A stretch of 53,679 bases of DNA from Bradyrhizobium sp. CSS354 (GCF_029051725.1 NZ_JAACFU010000028.1:1-53679); one strand, 5' to 3'; positions 42,660 through 50,983 are shown, counted from the stretch's first letter. Program-made: numbers and translations. The notes: generated by a model from the sequence alone, not told the origin.

Positions 42660-43110
42660 ACGCTATATATTGAAGGAGGCGTTCGCGGCGACGAGCAGCA
42701 CTGTCTTCTCGTGTGCAAGGCAGTCGGTGATGGCGTTGGCGATAGTCTGAGTCTTGCCCCTGCCGGGCCGGCCGAACAGTACATGGTCCGCGCCGCGGCG
42801 GCGACGACGGCAGCGATCTGCGGGAATCGGCCGAGAGTGGCGCAAACTGTTCGATCGGATCGATGATCTCGTCGATGGTTCGCGCATCGATGAAGCTCGC
42901 CCGGGGCCCATCGTAGGTGTGGGTCGGGGTATCGATCAGGTGACGCACGACGGGATTGCGCTTGAGCAAATCTGCGCGTCGACGAGATCCTTCCATATCA
43001 GTTATTTGGTGAAGGACAGCGTCGCGAGCGTGACCGGCTCGGTGACTTCCCAGCCCTTGATGCTCTTGATGCGGCGGCGGACACCTTCGAGCTGAGCATG
43101 CGGATCGGCT
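42660..43110 (-). pseudogene. Superfamily I helicase-type ATPase, N-terminal piece
   Basis: Minus frames hold RASFIDARTIDEI and IEQFAPLSAD, and in another frame VLFGRPGRGKTQTIANAI, CLAHEKTVLLVAA, the Walker A and following strand of the DNA2-like or DUF4011 AAA helicases (GPPGTGKSQTIANLI, with KTVLFVAE). The piece ends at the IS701 fragment, suggesting interruption by insertion and later decay. Some of these helicases are in defence islands, but this is dead. Confidence 0.5.
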
Positions 43111-43384
43111 CATTCTGAATGAGGGGGTTGAGTTGCGCCGGCGCTCTCCGACTTGTCGGCCGGACTCAATTCGCAGGCTGCTGAAATACGAGCTGAAGAA
43201 ATTCGGCGGAAGCTGATCTGGATGATCGGGCTTGCAACGATGCCCATGGGTCTGTTCGCCCTACTGTTGGGTTGCCGCATCGTCACAAACAGTCGCGTCG
43301 ATGACGGCAGCCATGCGCCAGCTTGGGCGACGGCCGGTTCGATGTGGTTCTGCCGGGTAGCGGATCCTGGAAATGGCCTCCACG

Positions 43385-43450
43385 TTAGACGGTACCGAGT
43401 CTGACGTCCTTCGAATGCGGGAGCTGCTTCTCCAACTGCACGATCGACAT
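43385..43450 (-). pseudogene. ahpD: ahpD start fragment after ahpC
   Basis: ATG 43450, 6 bases after the ahpC stop, opens MSIVQLEKQLPHSKDVRLGTV then TAA (43385-43387). This resembles the N-terminus of AhpD (MSI-LK-QLPDYAKDIRLN), the reductase partner of AhpC. Only 21 codons persist; downstream frames to 43114 carry no AhpD motif. Modest evidence because the segment is short. Confidence 0.4.
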
Positions 43451-43456
43451 GTTGCC

Positions 43457-44011
43457 TCAGGCAAGTTTAAGCGTGTCGCCACCGATCTCCCGGTTGCAAG
43501 GGCAGAGCTCATGAGTCTGGATCGCATCCAGAACGCGTAGCGTGTCCTTTGGGCTGCGGCCGACATTGAGGCTTGTCGCGTAGACATGCTGGATCGTGTT
43601 CTCAGGATCGACGATGAAGGTGTAGCGATGCGCGATGCCATCACGCGAGCGCACTCCAAGGCCGTCGACCAGTGCGCCCTTGGTGTCGGCAAACTGCCAG
43701 ATCGATAGACGGTGCAGGTCCTTGTGCTCACGCCGCCAAGCGAGCTTGCAGAACTCGTTATCGGTCGAGCCACCAAGCACGATTGCATCGCGATCGGCGA
43801 AATCCTTGGACAGGCGGGCAAACTCAGCGATTTCGGTTGGGCAGACGAATGTGAAATCCTTCGGGTAAAAGAAGATGACTTTCCATTTGCCGGGAAAGCT
43901 CGTCTCAGTCAGCGTCTCGAAGGCGCTCTGCCCGTTCTCCTCTGGCAGGTGAAAGCCGGGCTTCACGCCTGTGATGTCGAACGGCGGCAACTTACTTCCA
44001 ATTCCAGACAT
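43457..44011 (-). CDS. ahpC: AhpC-type 2-Cys peroxiredoxin
   Basis: A 184-residue peroxiredoxin. The peroxidatic cysteine is C57 in FTFVCPTEI, and the resolving region is ELCPCNREIGG (C170, C172), characteristic of the AhpC that works with AhpD. It removes H2O2 and organic peroxides. The start is ATG 44011 with GAGGA before it; the longer frame to 44116 is noncoding. It faces away from nifH and has its own sigma-54 promoter, so protection of nitrogenase in bacteroids is likely, in line with NifA-controlled peroxiredoxins in other rhizobia. Confidence 0.92.
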   Translation of the reverse strand: MSGIGSKLPPFDITGVKPGFHLPEENGQSAFETLTETSFPGKWKVIFFYPKDFTFVCPTEIAEFARLSKDFADRDAIVLGGSTDNEFCKLAWRREHKDLHRLSIWQFADTKGALVDGLGVRSRDGIAHRYTFIVDPENTIQHVYATSLNVGRSPKDTLRVLDAIQTHELCPCNREIGGDTLKLA

Positions 44012-44013
44012 AT

Positions 44014-44029
44014 TGTCCTCACAACAACA
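44014..44029. promoter_or_regulatory. NifA-type site TGT-N10-ACA before ahpC
   Basis: An exact TGT-CCTCACAACA-ACA. It lies between the ahpC promoter and the ahpC start, and 350 bases upstream of the nifH -24 box, an unusual place for an activator site. It may be chance or a second site for nifH; the near-match at 44232-44247 is better placed. Confidence 0.35.
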
Positions 44030-44065
44030 TCGCGTCACGCGGAAACTGCGTTCCGGGACTAGCAG

Positions 44066-44081
44066 AGCAAGCGATATGCCA
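44066..44081 (-). promoter_or_regulatory. Sigma-54 promoter of ahpC
   Basis: On the minus strand TGGCAT-ATCGC-TTGCT, one mismatch to consensus and spacing 10. The ATG is 55 bases downstream, giving a leader of about 43 nt. Confidence 0.75.
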
Positions 44082-44231
44082 CTCGATCGACGGCAAGTAC
44101 CCACCGTGCCGGTCATGAAACATTCGCCCTTTGATGATGGCGGTGTCCTCGAACCCGATCTGCACAGTATGATCTCTTCAATCGCCTCGGGCTAAGGCCC
44201 GGCATTCCCCGTTCCGCGCCCTGTCGCCGGG

Positions 44232-44247
44232 TGCTCGTAATGGAACA
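44232..44247. promoter_or_regulatory. Near-consensus NifA upstream activator site shared by nifH and ahpC
   Basis: TGC-TCGTAATGGA-ACA, five of six fixed bases of TGT-N10-ACA. It is 131 bases from the nifH -24 box and 151 from the ahpC -24 box, the normal distance for NifA looping to either promoter. Confidence 0.45.
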
Positions 44248-44377
44248 AACACGCCAAGGCTTTGTCCGGTTTCAGTCAAAGCCCTTGCCGCTGTGGCGTG
44301 CGCCCAAGGCATCCGGTCTCGGACGACGGCGCGATTAGTCGAGCATGGTCAGGCGCTTGACGCACCTGCGAAGGAAA

Positions 44378-44393
44378 TGGCACGCCCGTTGCT
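44378..44393 (+). promoter_or_regulatory. Sigma-54 promoter of nifH
   Basis: TGGCAC-GCCCG-TTGCT is a perfect -24/-12 element, 158 bases before the nifH ATG at 44552, giving an untranslated leader of about 147 nt, as expected for bradyrhizobial nifH. Confidence 0.9.
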
Positions 44394-44551
44394 AAATGGA
44401 TGCAGCAACAACGAGTGAGGGCTGAGGGCATGCCGACGCCGATGGCGAGCGATGGCCTCCTTCCCGAAACCCGTGTGCCTACGTTTCTGAGAGAGAAACA
44501 GCCTCGCGCGTTCGGCGCAAAAAATTTGGCAATCGGTTGATGGAGAGCAAC

Positions 44552-45442
44552 ATGTCTTCGCTGAGACAAATCGCGTTTTATGGCAAGGGTGGCATCGGAA
44601 AATCGACGACGTCGCAAAATACGCTGGCGGCCCTTGCTGAGTTAGGCCAAAAGATTCTGATCGTCGGTTGTGATCCCAAAGCAGACTCGACCCGCCTCAT
44701 CCTGCACGCCAAAGCGCAGGACACCATTCTGAGCCTGGCGGCAAATGCCGGCAGCGTCGAGGACCTCGAAATCGAGGACGTCATCAAGCTCGGCTACAAA
44801 GACATTCGATGCGTCGAGTCCGGCGGTCCGGAGCCGGGGGTCGGGTGCGCCGGAAGAGGTGTGATCACTTCCATTAACTTTCTGGAGGAAAATGGCGCCT
44901 ATGAGGACATCGACTACGTCTCTTACGACGTGCTCGGCGACGTGGTCTGCGGCGGCTTCGCGATGCCTATCCGCGAGAACAAGGCGCAGGAAATCTACAT
45001 CGTGATGTCCGGCGAGATGATGGCGATGTATGCCGCCAACAACATCTCCAAGGGCATTCTGAAGTATGCGAATTCCGGCGGCGTGCGCCTCGGCGGCCTG
45101 ATCTGCAACGAGCGGCAGACCGACAAGGAGCTGGAGCTTGCAGATGCTCTTGCCAAGAAGCTCGGCAGCCGGCTGATCTACTTCGTGCCGCGCGACAACG
45201 TCGTTCAGCACGCGGAGCTGCGCCGCATGACGGTGCTGGAATACGCACCAGATTCCAAGCAGGCGGATCACTATCGCAATCTCGCGACCAAGATCCACAA
45301 TAATGCTGGACAAGGCGCTATCCCGACGCCAATCAGCATGGACGAGCTCGAGGATATGCTCATGGAGCACGGCATTATCAAGCCCGTCGACGAGAGCTTG
45401 GTCGGCAAGACCGCGGCCGAGCTCGCCGCTGCTTCGGCATAG
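44552..45442 (+). CDS. nifH: Nitrogenase iron protein
   Basis: A 296-residue dinitrogenase reductase beginning MSSLRQIAFYGKGGIGKST with P-loop GKGGIGKS (11-18). Cluster ligands are in GVGCAGRGV and DVVCGGFAMP; the Arg in GCAGRG is the ADP-ribosylation site. Switch motif DVLGDVVCGG is intact. It passes electrons to NifDK with ATP hydrolysis; nifDK are not in the window, as in bradyrhizobia where nifH stands apart from nifDKENX. GGAG at 44542-44545 supports ATG 44552. A stable hairpin follows 5 bases after the stop, then nifQ. Confidence 0.98.
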   Translation: MSSLRQIAFYGKGGIGKSTTSQNTLAALAELGQKILIVGCDPKADSTRLILHAKAQDTILSLAANAGSVEDLEIEDVIKLGYKDIRCVESGGPEPGVGCAGRGVITSINFLEENGAYEDIDYVSYDVLGDVVCGGFAMPIRENKAQEIYIVMSGEMMAMYAANNISKGILKYANSGGVRLGGLICNERQTDKELELADALAKKLGSRLIYFVPRDNVVQHAELRRMTVLEYAPDSKQADHYRNLATKIHNNAGQGAIPTPISMDELEDMLMEHGIIKPVDESLVGKTAAELAAASA

Positions 45443-45447
45443 TTCAT

Positions 45448-45482
45448 GATGTCGGCCTTCTCGACCCGGGAAGGCCGACATC
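45448..45482 (+). terminator. Hairpin between nifH and nifQ
   Basis: A perfect 13-bp stem (GATGTCGGCCTTC with GAAGGCCGACATC) and a 9-base loop, starting 5 bases after the nifH stop. There is no T-run after it (GTCCACTC), so it probably stabilises nifH mRNA or partly ends transcription, lowering nifQ. Confidence 0.6.
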
Positions 45483-45508
45483 GTCCACTCAGATGCGGGG
45501 GGACCTTC

Positions 45509-46213
45509 ATGATTGGTACACAAAGAAAAGTGGCCGATACGGTGTCACCTCCTGTATCGGCAGCTCACGTTGCCGAGCTGCGCGATGCAAGTAAGCTCTA
45601 CGGCCTTCTGACTGGACGCCATCCAACAGAAGTCGACATCAGCGATAATTACGATTTCGATCGCCATGTGCTCGCCTGCGTTCTCGCCGCATCCGCTATG
45701 GATGGCGGCCAACTTCCCGAACGGGCTGGCTTGACTAACCAGGAGCTCAATGAGCTCCTAGTGCAATACTTCCCGTCCAGCCCGGTCAGAAGGTGTAACT
45801 GGCGCGAACAGTCCGCGTTATCGGCTCCTGCCGAGACAATTATGGTGCGCGACCTCCTGCTTGCGCAACGTTCGACCCATAGCGAGGTCGGCGGCTGGTT
45901 GGCGCCGATGATCGCGCGGCGCGCCATGGAGCCCAATCACTTGTGGGAAGATCTTGGTCTGCGGAAGCGGGACGAATTGTCCCGCCTCCTGACGCGCCAT
46001 TTCGGGCCGTTAGCGGCTCGCAACTCAAAGAAGATGCGCTGGAAGCGCTTCTTCTATCGCTTGCTATGCGAAGATGACGGTCTGGTGATGTGTACTACGC
46101 CGGTCTGCACGGAATGCAATGATTTTGATCTTTGCTTCGGCGAGGAGAGCGGGGAGAGCCGGATGGCCGGACGACGGCGGGATCATCTGCGTCGTCTCGA
46201 TGATTCCGTTTAA
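45509..46213 (+). CDS. nifQ: Molybdenum-processing protein NifQ
   Basis: A 234-residue protein with the C-terminal cysteine motif C-x4-C-x2-C-x5-C (CTTPVCTECNDFDLC) that binds the Mo-Fe-S cluster and the general NifQ core (MRWKRFFYRLLCEDDG). NifQ donates molybdenum for FeMo-cofactor. Start ATG 45509 with GGGGGA; upstream frame to 45446 overlaps the hairpin. Cotranscribed with nifH or partly so. Confidence 0.93.
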   Translation: MIGTQRKVADTVSPPVSAAHVAELRDASKLYGLLTGRHPTEVDISDNYDFDRHVLACVLAASAMDGGQLPERAGLTNQELNELLVQYFPSSPVRRCNWREQSALSAPAETIMVRDLLLAQRSTHSEVGGWLAPMIARRAMEPNHLWEDLGLRKRDELSRLLTRHFGPLAARNSKKMRWKRFFYRLLCEDDGLVMCTTPVCTECNDFDLCFGEESGESRMAGRRRDHLRRLDDSV

Positions 46214-46236
46214 AAGACCAGCGCCCTACCAAGCGG

Positions 46237-46252
46237 TGGACCCGCGATTGCT
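46237..46252 (+). promoter_or_regulatory. Probable sigma-54 promoter of nifW
   Basis: TGGACC-CGCGA-TTGCT, spacing 10 and perfect -12 box; the -24 part has two mismatches. It lies just after the nifQ stop and would give a leader of about 290 nt. An upstream open frame from 46313 in the nifW frame lacks motifs. Confidence 0.45.
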
Positions 46253-46552
46253 TGGCCGCTCCCACCGCATTGTGATCGGCTAGCATTCAGGGTTTGCCAA
46301 ATCACTTCGCTGTTGTCCGAGTTGCAAGTGTCGGTCACCGCCGAGCAAACCGAAACCATCCTCGCGCGCGTCCGCAAGCATGCCATCGAGCACAAAGGGC
46401 CGGTTGCCCCGGCGTGGTGGCAATCTGACGCGACAATCACGAGGGCTCCCTCGTCAAGGGCGCATGATCGGTTGGTCAGCCAGGGCCGCGCGATCAAGTC
46501 GAAACAGTCGGCCCGGATGGTTTCTGGGCGTGGATCTAAATGGAGGTTGAGA

Positions 46553-46885
46553 ATGATGACGGACGGCATCCTTTCGCAATTGAAGAAGGCCTCGGCGGCA
46601 GAGGAGTTTTTTGCACTGCTCGGCGTCGAGTACGACGAGAAAATCATCAACGTGGCGCGGCTTCACATCCTGCGTCGCATGGGTCAGTATCTTGCGGGTG
46701 AGGAGTTGACCGCTGCATCCGATCCTGAGATCGCCTTGCGTTGTAAGGCTACGCTTGAGCGCGCCTATGCCGACTTCGTCACGTCCTCCCCGATCGAACA
46801 GCGCGTGTTCAAGGTCCTCAAGGATGCGGCAGCGCCACAACCGAACAAGCATCCAGCCCTGGTCCAGCTCGGTTCCTTGGAGTGA
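46553..46885 (+). CDS. nifW: Nitrogenase-stabilising protein NifW
   Basis: A 110-residue protein: SAAEEFFALLGVEYDEKIIN and ARLHILRRMGQYL are the NifW core. NifW protects the MoFe protein from oxygen. I use the double ATG at 46553, which has GGAGG eight bases upstream; the 80 residues before it in the open frame are not like NifW. Confidence 0.92.
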   Translation: MMTDGILSQLKKASAAEEFFALLGVEYDEKIINVARLHILRRMGQYLAGEELTAASDPEIALRCKATLERAYADFVTSSPIEQRVFKVLKDAAAPQPNKHPALVQLGSLE

Positions 46886-47151
46886 CTCGAGTTTCCATCT
46901 CGTGCTCTGGACCGTGAAGGTTCGGAGCTGACAGCTCCAGCTTGCAATTCAAACGGAAGTTGCAGTGGCCTCGTGGATCCGCAGCTTTAACACTTACTCC
47001 GCTCTCCTTAAGGGCCAATCACGACTGAGCGCTGGTTTGTCCATCCTTTCAAGCTGGTGCCGATGGCGCGCCTATCTCCTGCAATGGTACGCCGGCAGCG
47101 GGAAGCGCACATTCGGCGAGGAAAGCGCACCAGATTTGGATGACTGTCTTC
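46886..47151. other. Intergenic region before the fix promoter
   Basis: No gene recognised on either strand. It ends in the NifA site at 47152. Confidence 0.4.
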
Positions 47152-47167
47152 TGTCGCATTCCGGACA
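47152..47167. promoter_or_regulatory. NifA upstream activator site of the fix operon
   Basis: An exact TGT-CGCATTCCGG-ACA, 105 bases upstream of the -24 box at 47272, in the usual range. Confidence 0.75.
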
Positions 47168-47271
47168 CGACTCGAGTCGGTAATCGAATGTTCCGATCGT
47201 CTGAGAGGCTGCCAACCCATTTCCTTCAGTAAGAGTCTGTATTGGCGCCCAATTTTAATCGCCTACGCAAT

Positions 47272-47287
47272 TGGTACGACAATTGCT
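47272..47287 (+). promoter_or_regulatory. Sigma-54 promoter of the fix operon
   Basis: TGGTAC-GACAA-TTGCT, one mismatch, spacing 10. It gives a leader of about 675 nt to fixB, almost all of it the fixA relic. A long leader upstream of fixB has been described in B. japonicum (from memory). Confidence 0.75.
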
Positions 47288-47313
47288 GACATGGCTCAGC
47301 CAGTGGAGAAGCG

Positions 47314-47953
47314 CATGCACATCTTGGTCCGCATCGATTGTGTTTTTGACGTCGCGCAGGTTCGCGCGCGCTGCCTGTCCGCACCATGATGCGTCGCGAC
47401 GCCAACGCGATGGCCGCATATTCCGACCTGGCTGAGCTAAAAGCTCGGTTTGATTTGCGCCAAAGGTTCGTCGACGAAATCACCCCCGGCCGATCTATGG
47501 CCGAGGTTTCGTGGGCGCAGTCCTTGCTCTCCAAGGCCGGTGGCGTGGGACCGTTGACGGGCGGTTTGACCCCGGCGCTCGTGCTCTCGCCAAGAGTTGC
47601 GGGTTTGTCGCTGCAATCGGCGAGATCTCGAGGGCATTCGGAGCAATGGATCGCGTTTTCACCGGCGAGCACGTGGCGGATAATGATATGAACCGAGTCT
47701 CTGCCACATCCTCGATCCGTTCCAGCTCGGTCGCATCTCGAAGATGTGGGGACCAATTGATCGGCTCGCGTGACCGGCGCGGAGAACCCGAAACGCGTGA
47801 TTCCGGGGTCGTCGACACATCGAGCAATGTCTGTTTCGGCCCCGCGCTGCTGCCAGGCGGTGCTGACTCAATGGCGGGCACCCGGCCGAACTTTTGACTG
47901 AAGCAATCCTAAAGCTGGGGGCAGAGCGCGCTCCGCTGGCGAGCCACTACTGA
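47314..47953 (+). pseudogene. fixA: fixA relic (electron-transfer flavoprotein beta subunit)
   Basis: Three frames together rebuild FixA: ATG 47314 (MHILVRIDCVFDVAQVR), then MMRRDANAMAAYSDLAELKA with EITPGRSMAEVSW and SLLSKAGG, then DPGARALAKSCGFVAAIGE with FGAMDRVFTGEHVADND, and finally HPAELLTEAILKLGAER ending at TGA 47951-47953. These correspond to TNTIMRQG-type, LTMGPPMAE, GxDTLATSFAL, APDxVFTGKQ and TPAELLTEAI segments of FixA. Many frameshifts and stops. It lies between the promoter and fixB, the position of fixA in rhizobial fixABCX operons. Confidence 0.7.
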
Positions 47954-47972
47954 ACAACGGATGGGAGTACAG

Positions 47973-49088
47973 ATGATGAGTACCGCACCCAAAAGTGCAG
48001 CGCCGGCCGCGGGTGGTGGTCGCGCAGCGACCAAGAGGGAGCTGTCGGAGCGATTTAAGGCGTATAAGCACGTCTGGGTCTTCATCGAGCAGGAACGCGG
48101 GGTTGTGCACCCCGTCTCCTGGGAGCTGATGGGTGCCGGCCGCCGGCTCGCCGACAAGCTCAACGTCGACCTCGCCGCGGTTGTCATCGGCCCGGTCGGC
48201 GAGACAACGGAGCAGGCAGTCGCCGAATCCTTCTGCTACGGCGCCGACCTCGCCTATATCGTCGCGGACCAACTCTTGGCCGACTATCGCAATGAGTCCT
48301 ATACCAAGGCCCTGTCAGAGCTGGTCAATACGTACAAGCCGGAAATTCTACTCCTAGGGGCAACTACACTCGGCCGGGATCTCGCCGGCTCAGTGGCCAC
48401 CACACTGCTCACCGGCCTAACTGCCGACTGCACCGAGCTCGATGTCGATCCCGACGGCTCGCTTGCAGCGACGCGGCCGACGTTTGGCGGCTCACTGTTG
48501 TGCACGATCTACACACTCAACTATCGTCCACAGATGGCAACCGTCCGCCCGCGCGTGATGCCGATGCCCGAGCGCGTGACGGGCGCCGTCTGCCGCGTCA
48601 TCTCGCATCCGCTCGGGCTTGTAGAAGAAGATATCGTCACAAAAGTCCTCTCGTTCGTGCCGGACCGCGATTCTAAAAACTCCAACCTTGCCTATGCGGA
48701 CGTGGTCGTCGCTGGAGGGCTCGGTCTGGGATCGCCTGAGAACTTCCAACTGGTACAGGAGCTCGCCGACGTGCTTGGCGCCGAATATGGCTGTTCGCGG
48801 CCGCTGGTACAGAAGGGCTGGGTCACCTCGGACCGACAAATCGGCCAGACTGGAAAAACCATTAGGCCAAAGCTTTATATCGCGGCCGGTATTTCCGGGG
48901 CGATCCAGCATCGCGTCGGAGTGGAGGGTGGCGACCTCATCGTTGCCATCAATACCGACAAGAACGCCCCGATCTTCGACTTCGCCCATATCGGTATCGT
49001 CACCGACGCCATTCGACTGTTGCCGGCATTGACCTCTGCATTCCGTGCGCGGCTGTCGCCGCACTCGCACGACCGCATCGCCGGCTAG
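47973..49088 (+). CDS. fixB: Electron-transfer flavoprotein alpha subunit FixB
   Basis: A 371-residue ETF-alpha type protein: KHVWVFIEQERG at the N-terminus, GATTLGRDLAGSVATTLLTGLTAD in the middle, and the FAD-binding C-terminal part (VVAGGLGLGS, GCSRPLVQKGWV, IAAGISGAIQHRVG, INTDKNAPIFDFA). It forms an electron-bifurcating complex with FixA, FixC and FixX that reduces ferredoxin or flavodoxin for nitrogenase. GGGAG suits the ATGs at 47973 and 47976; the ATG at 47961 has none. Its fixA partner must be encoded elsewhere. Confidence 0.95.
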   Translation: MMSTAPKSAAPAAGGGRAATKRELSERFKAYKHVWVFIEQERGVVHPVSWELMGAGRRLADKLNVDLAAVVIGPVGETTEQAVAESFCYGADLAYIVADQLLADYRNESYTKALSELVNTYKPEILLLGATTLGRDLAGSVATTLLTGLTADCTELDVDPDGSLAATRPTFGGSLLCTIYTLNYRPQMATVRPRVMPMPERVTGAVCRVISHPLGLVEEDIVTKVLSFVPDRDSKNSNLAYADVVVAGGLGLGSPENFQLVQELADVLGAEYGCSRPLVQKGWVTSDRQIGQTGKTIRPKLYIAAGISGAIQHRVGVEGGDLIVAINTDKNAPIFDFAHIGIVTDAIRLLPALTSAFRARLSPHSHDRIAG

Positions 49089-49098
49089 GGAGCTTGTT

Positions 49099-50406
49099 AT
49101 GATCGAGGAAAAATTCGACGCGATCGTCGTCGGTGCTGGCATGGGCGGGAATGCGGCGGCACTTACCATGGCCGAGCGTGGCCTGAAAGTGCTGCAGCTG
49201 GAGCGCGGGGAGTATTCGGGGTCGAAGAACGTGCAAGGGGCCATCCTGTATGCCGATATGCTGGAGAAGCTGATCCCGGATTTCCGCGAGGATGCACCGC
49301 TTGAGCGGCATCTGGTCGAGCAGCGCTTCTGGATCATGGACGATTGTTCGCACACGGGGCTTCACTATCGCTCCGATGATTTCAATGAGGAGAAGCCGAA
49401 CCGCTACACCATCATCCGCGCTCAGTTCGATAAATGGTTCTCGCAGAAGGTCCGCGAGGCCGGCGCCACGGTCCTGTGCGAAACCACCGTGACCGAGCTC
49501 CTCCAGGATTCACATGGGCGGGTAGTCGGGGTGCGCACAGACCGCGATGGCGGTGAAATCCATGCAGATGTCGTCGTGCTGGCCGAGGGGGTGAACGGAG
49601 TGCTCGGGACGGGTGCGGGGTTAAGAGGGCGACTGAAACCGGATAAGGTGGCACTTGCGGTCAAGGAGATGCATTTCCTGTCGCGCGAGACAATCGATGC
49701 TCGCTTCAGCCTCAAAGGCGACGAGGGGCTCGTCATCGAAGCTGCCGGAACCATCTCCCGCGGCATGACCGGCATGGGCTTCATCTATTCGAACAAGGAA
49801 TGTATCTCGCTCGGTATTGGCTGTCTTGTTGCCGACTTCCAGCGTACCGGCGAGACGCCCTACGGCTTGCTCGAGGCTTTCAAGCGTCACCCCTCCGTCG
49901 CGCCGCTGATCGAGGGTTCGGAAGTAAAGGAATATTCCGCGCACTTGATCCCCGAAGGTGGGTACAAAGCGATCCCGCAGCTTTGTGGTGAGGGCTGGGT
50001 CGTCGTCGGGGACGCCGCGCAGCTCAACAACGCCATCCATCGCGAGGGGTCCAATCTGGCGATGACGTCGGGCCGTATCGCGGCGGAAGCGATCTGTCTT
50101 ATCAAATCGCGAAATGATCCGATGACGGCGAAAAATCTTTCGCTATACAAAAAAATGCTGAATGACTCCTTCGTAATCAAGGACCTGAAGAAGTACAAGG
50201 ACATGCCGGCACTGTTGCATACCCACTCGCAGAACTTCTTTCTCACATATCCGCAGCTCTTCTCGAAGGCGATGCAGGATTACCTGCGCGTCGACGGTAC
50301 ACCAAAGCTCGAGAAAGAGAAGCTGATGCTGAGCTCGTTCATCAAGGCGCGATCGTGGAGTGGACTGTTCAGCGATGCCCTCCGCATTGCCCGGGCCTGG
50401 CGCTGA
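49099..50406 (+). CDS. fixC: FAD-dependent quinone oxidoreductase FixC
   Basis: A 435-residue ETF-quinone oxidoreductase-like flavoprotein. FAD-binding VVGAGMGGNAAALTMAERG (10-28), RGEYSGSKNVQGA, and WVVVGDAAQLNNAIHREGSNLAM near the second FAD motif. It passes electrons from the flavoprotein to quinone and ferredoxin. ATG 49099 with AGGGAG; 10 bases after fixB. Confidence 0.96.
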   Translation: MIEEKFDAIVVGAGMGGNAAALTMAERGLKVLQLERGEYSGSKNVQGAILYADMLEKLIPDFREDAPLERHLVEQRFWIMDDCSHTGLHYRSDDFNEEKPNRYTIIRAQFDKWFSQKVREAGATVLCETTVTELLQDSHGRVVGVRTDRDGGEIHADVVVLAEGVNGVLGTGAGLRGRLKPDKVALAVKEMHFLSRETIDARFSLKGDEGLVIEAAGTISRGMTGMGFIYSNKECISLGIGCLVADFQRTGETPYGLLEAFKRHPSVAPLIEGSEVKEYSAHLIPEGGYKAIPQLCGEGWVVVGDAAQLNNAIHREGSNLAMTSGRIAAEAICLIKSRNDPMTAKNLSLYKKMLNDSFVIKDLKKYKDMPALLHTHSQNFFLTYPQLFSKAMQDYLRVDGTPKLEKEKLMLSSFIKARSWSGLFSDALRIARAWR

Positions 50407-50447
50407 TCACGAAGCAAAGACAACGACGATTGACGGAGCCAGAATCA

Positions 50448-50744
50448 ATGCCGAGCGAACCATCCCAACGTGTCGAGGACAAACTATTCTACAACCGTTA
50501 TCTTGTTGATTCCGGCCGCGCCCATATCAAGGTGCGGCCGCACGCCACGCCATCGTCGCAGCTGCTAGCGATGCTGAAGGCTTGCCCAGCACGGTGCTAC
50601 GATCTCAACGATAAAGGTCATGTTGAGATTACAGTCGACGGGTGTCTCGAGTGCGGCACCTGCCGGGTGATCTGCGAAGAAAGCGGTGATATCAAGTGGA
50701 GCTACCCACGGGGCGGTTACGGTGTGCTATTCAAGTTTGGCTGA
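50448..50744 (+). CDS. fixX: Ferredoxin-like protein FixX
   Basis: A 98-residue ferredoxin-like protein with CPARCY and CLECGTCRVIC, which bind [4Fe-4S], partner of FixC. ATG 50448 chosen with GGAG at 50434-50437. Last gene of fixBCX. Confidence 0.94.
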   Translation: MPSEPSQRVEDKLFYNRYLVDSGRAHIKVRPHATPSSQLLAMLKACPARCYDLNDKGHVEITVDGCLECGTCRVICEESGDIKWSYPRGGYGVLFKFG

Positions 50745-50845
50745 AGCTTCAGGGGAGGGCCTGGCTTTGGCAGGATACGGCGTTGTCGCGATGCAACGAG
50801 ATGCGCGGGACTCGAGATTCACCCGGGCACATTCAATCGGGGCCA

Positions 50846-50861
50846 CGGGCAGGCCCTTGCA
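50846..50861 (+). promoter_or_regulatory. Weak sigma-54-like element before the 50984 gene
   Basis: CGGGCA-GGCCC-TTGCA: spacing 10 and a good -12, but the -24 part is poor. No NifA site was seen above it. Confidence 0.25.
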
Positions 50862-50983
50862 TGAGACAACCGCAGCTTCCCAGCTTCCCCCCATAATATT
50901 CCCGAGATAGCCAAAGCGAGCGGATCCAAAACAAGGGCGCGACGCATTGTATCGCGGGGATATATCGTCGGCCGGAGAGCATT

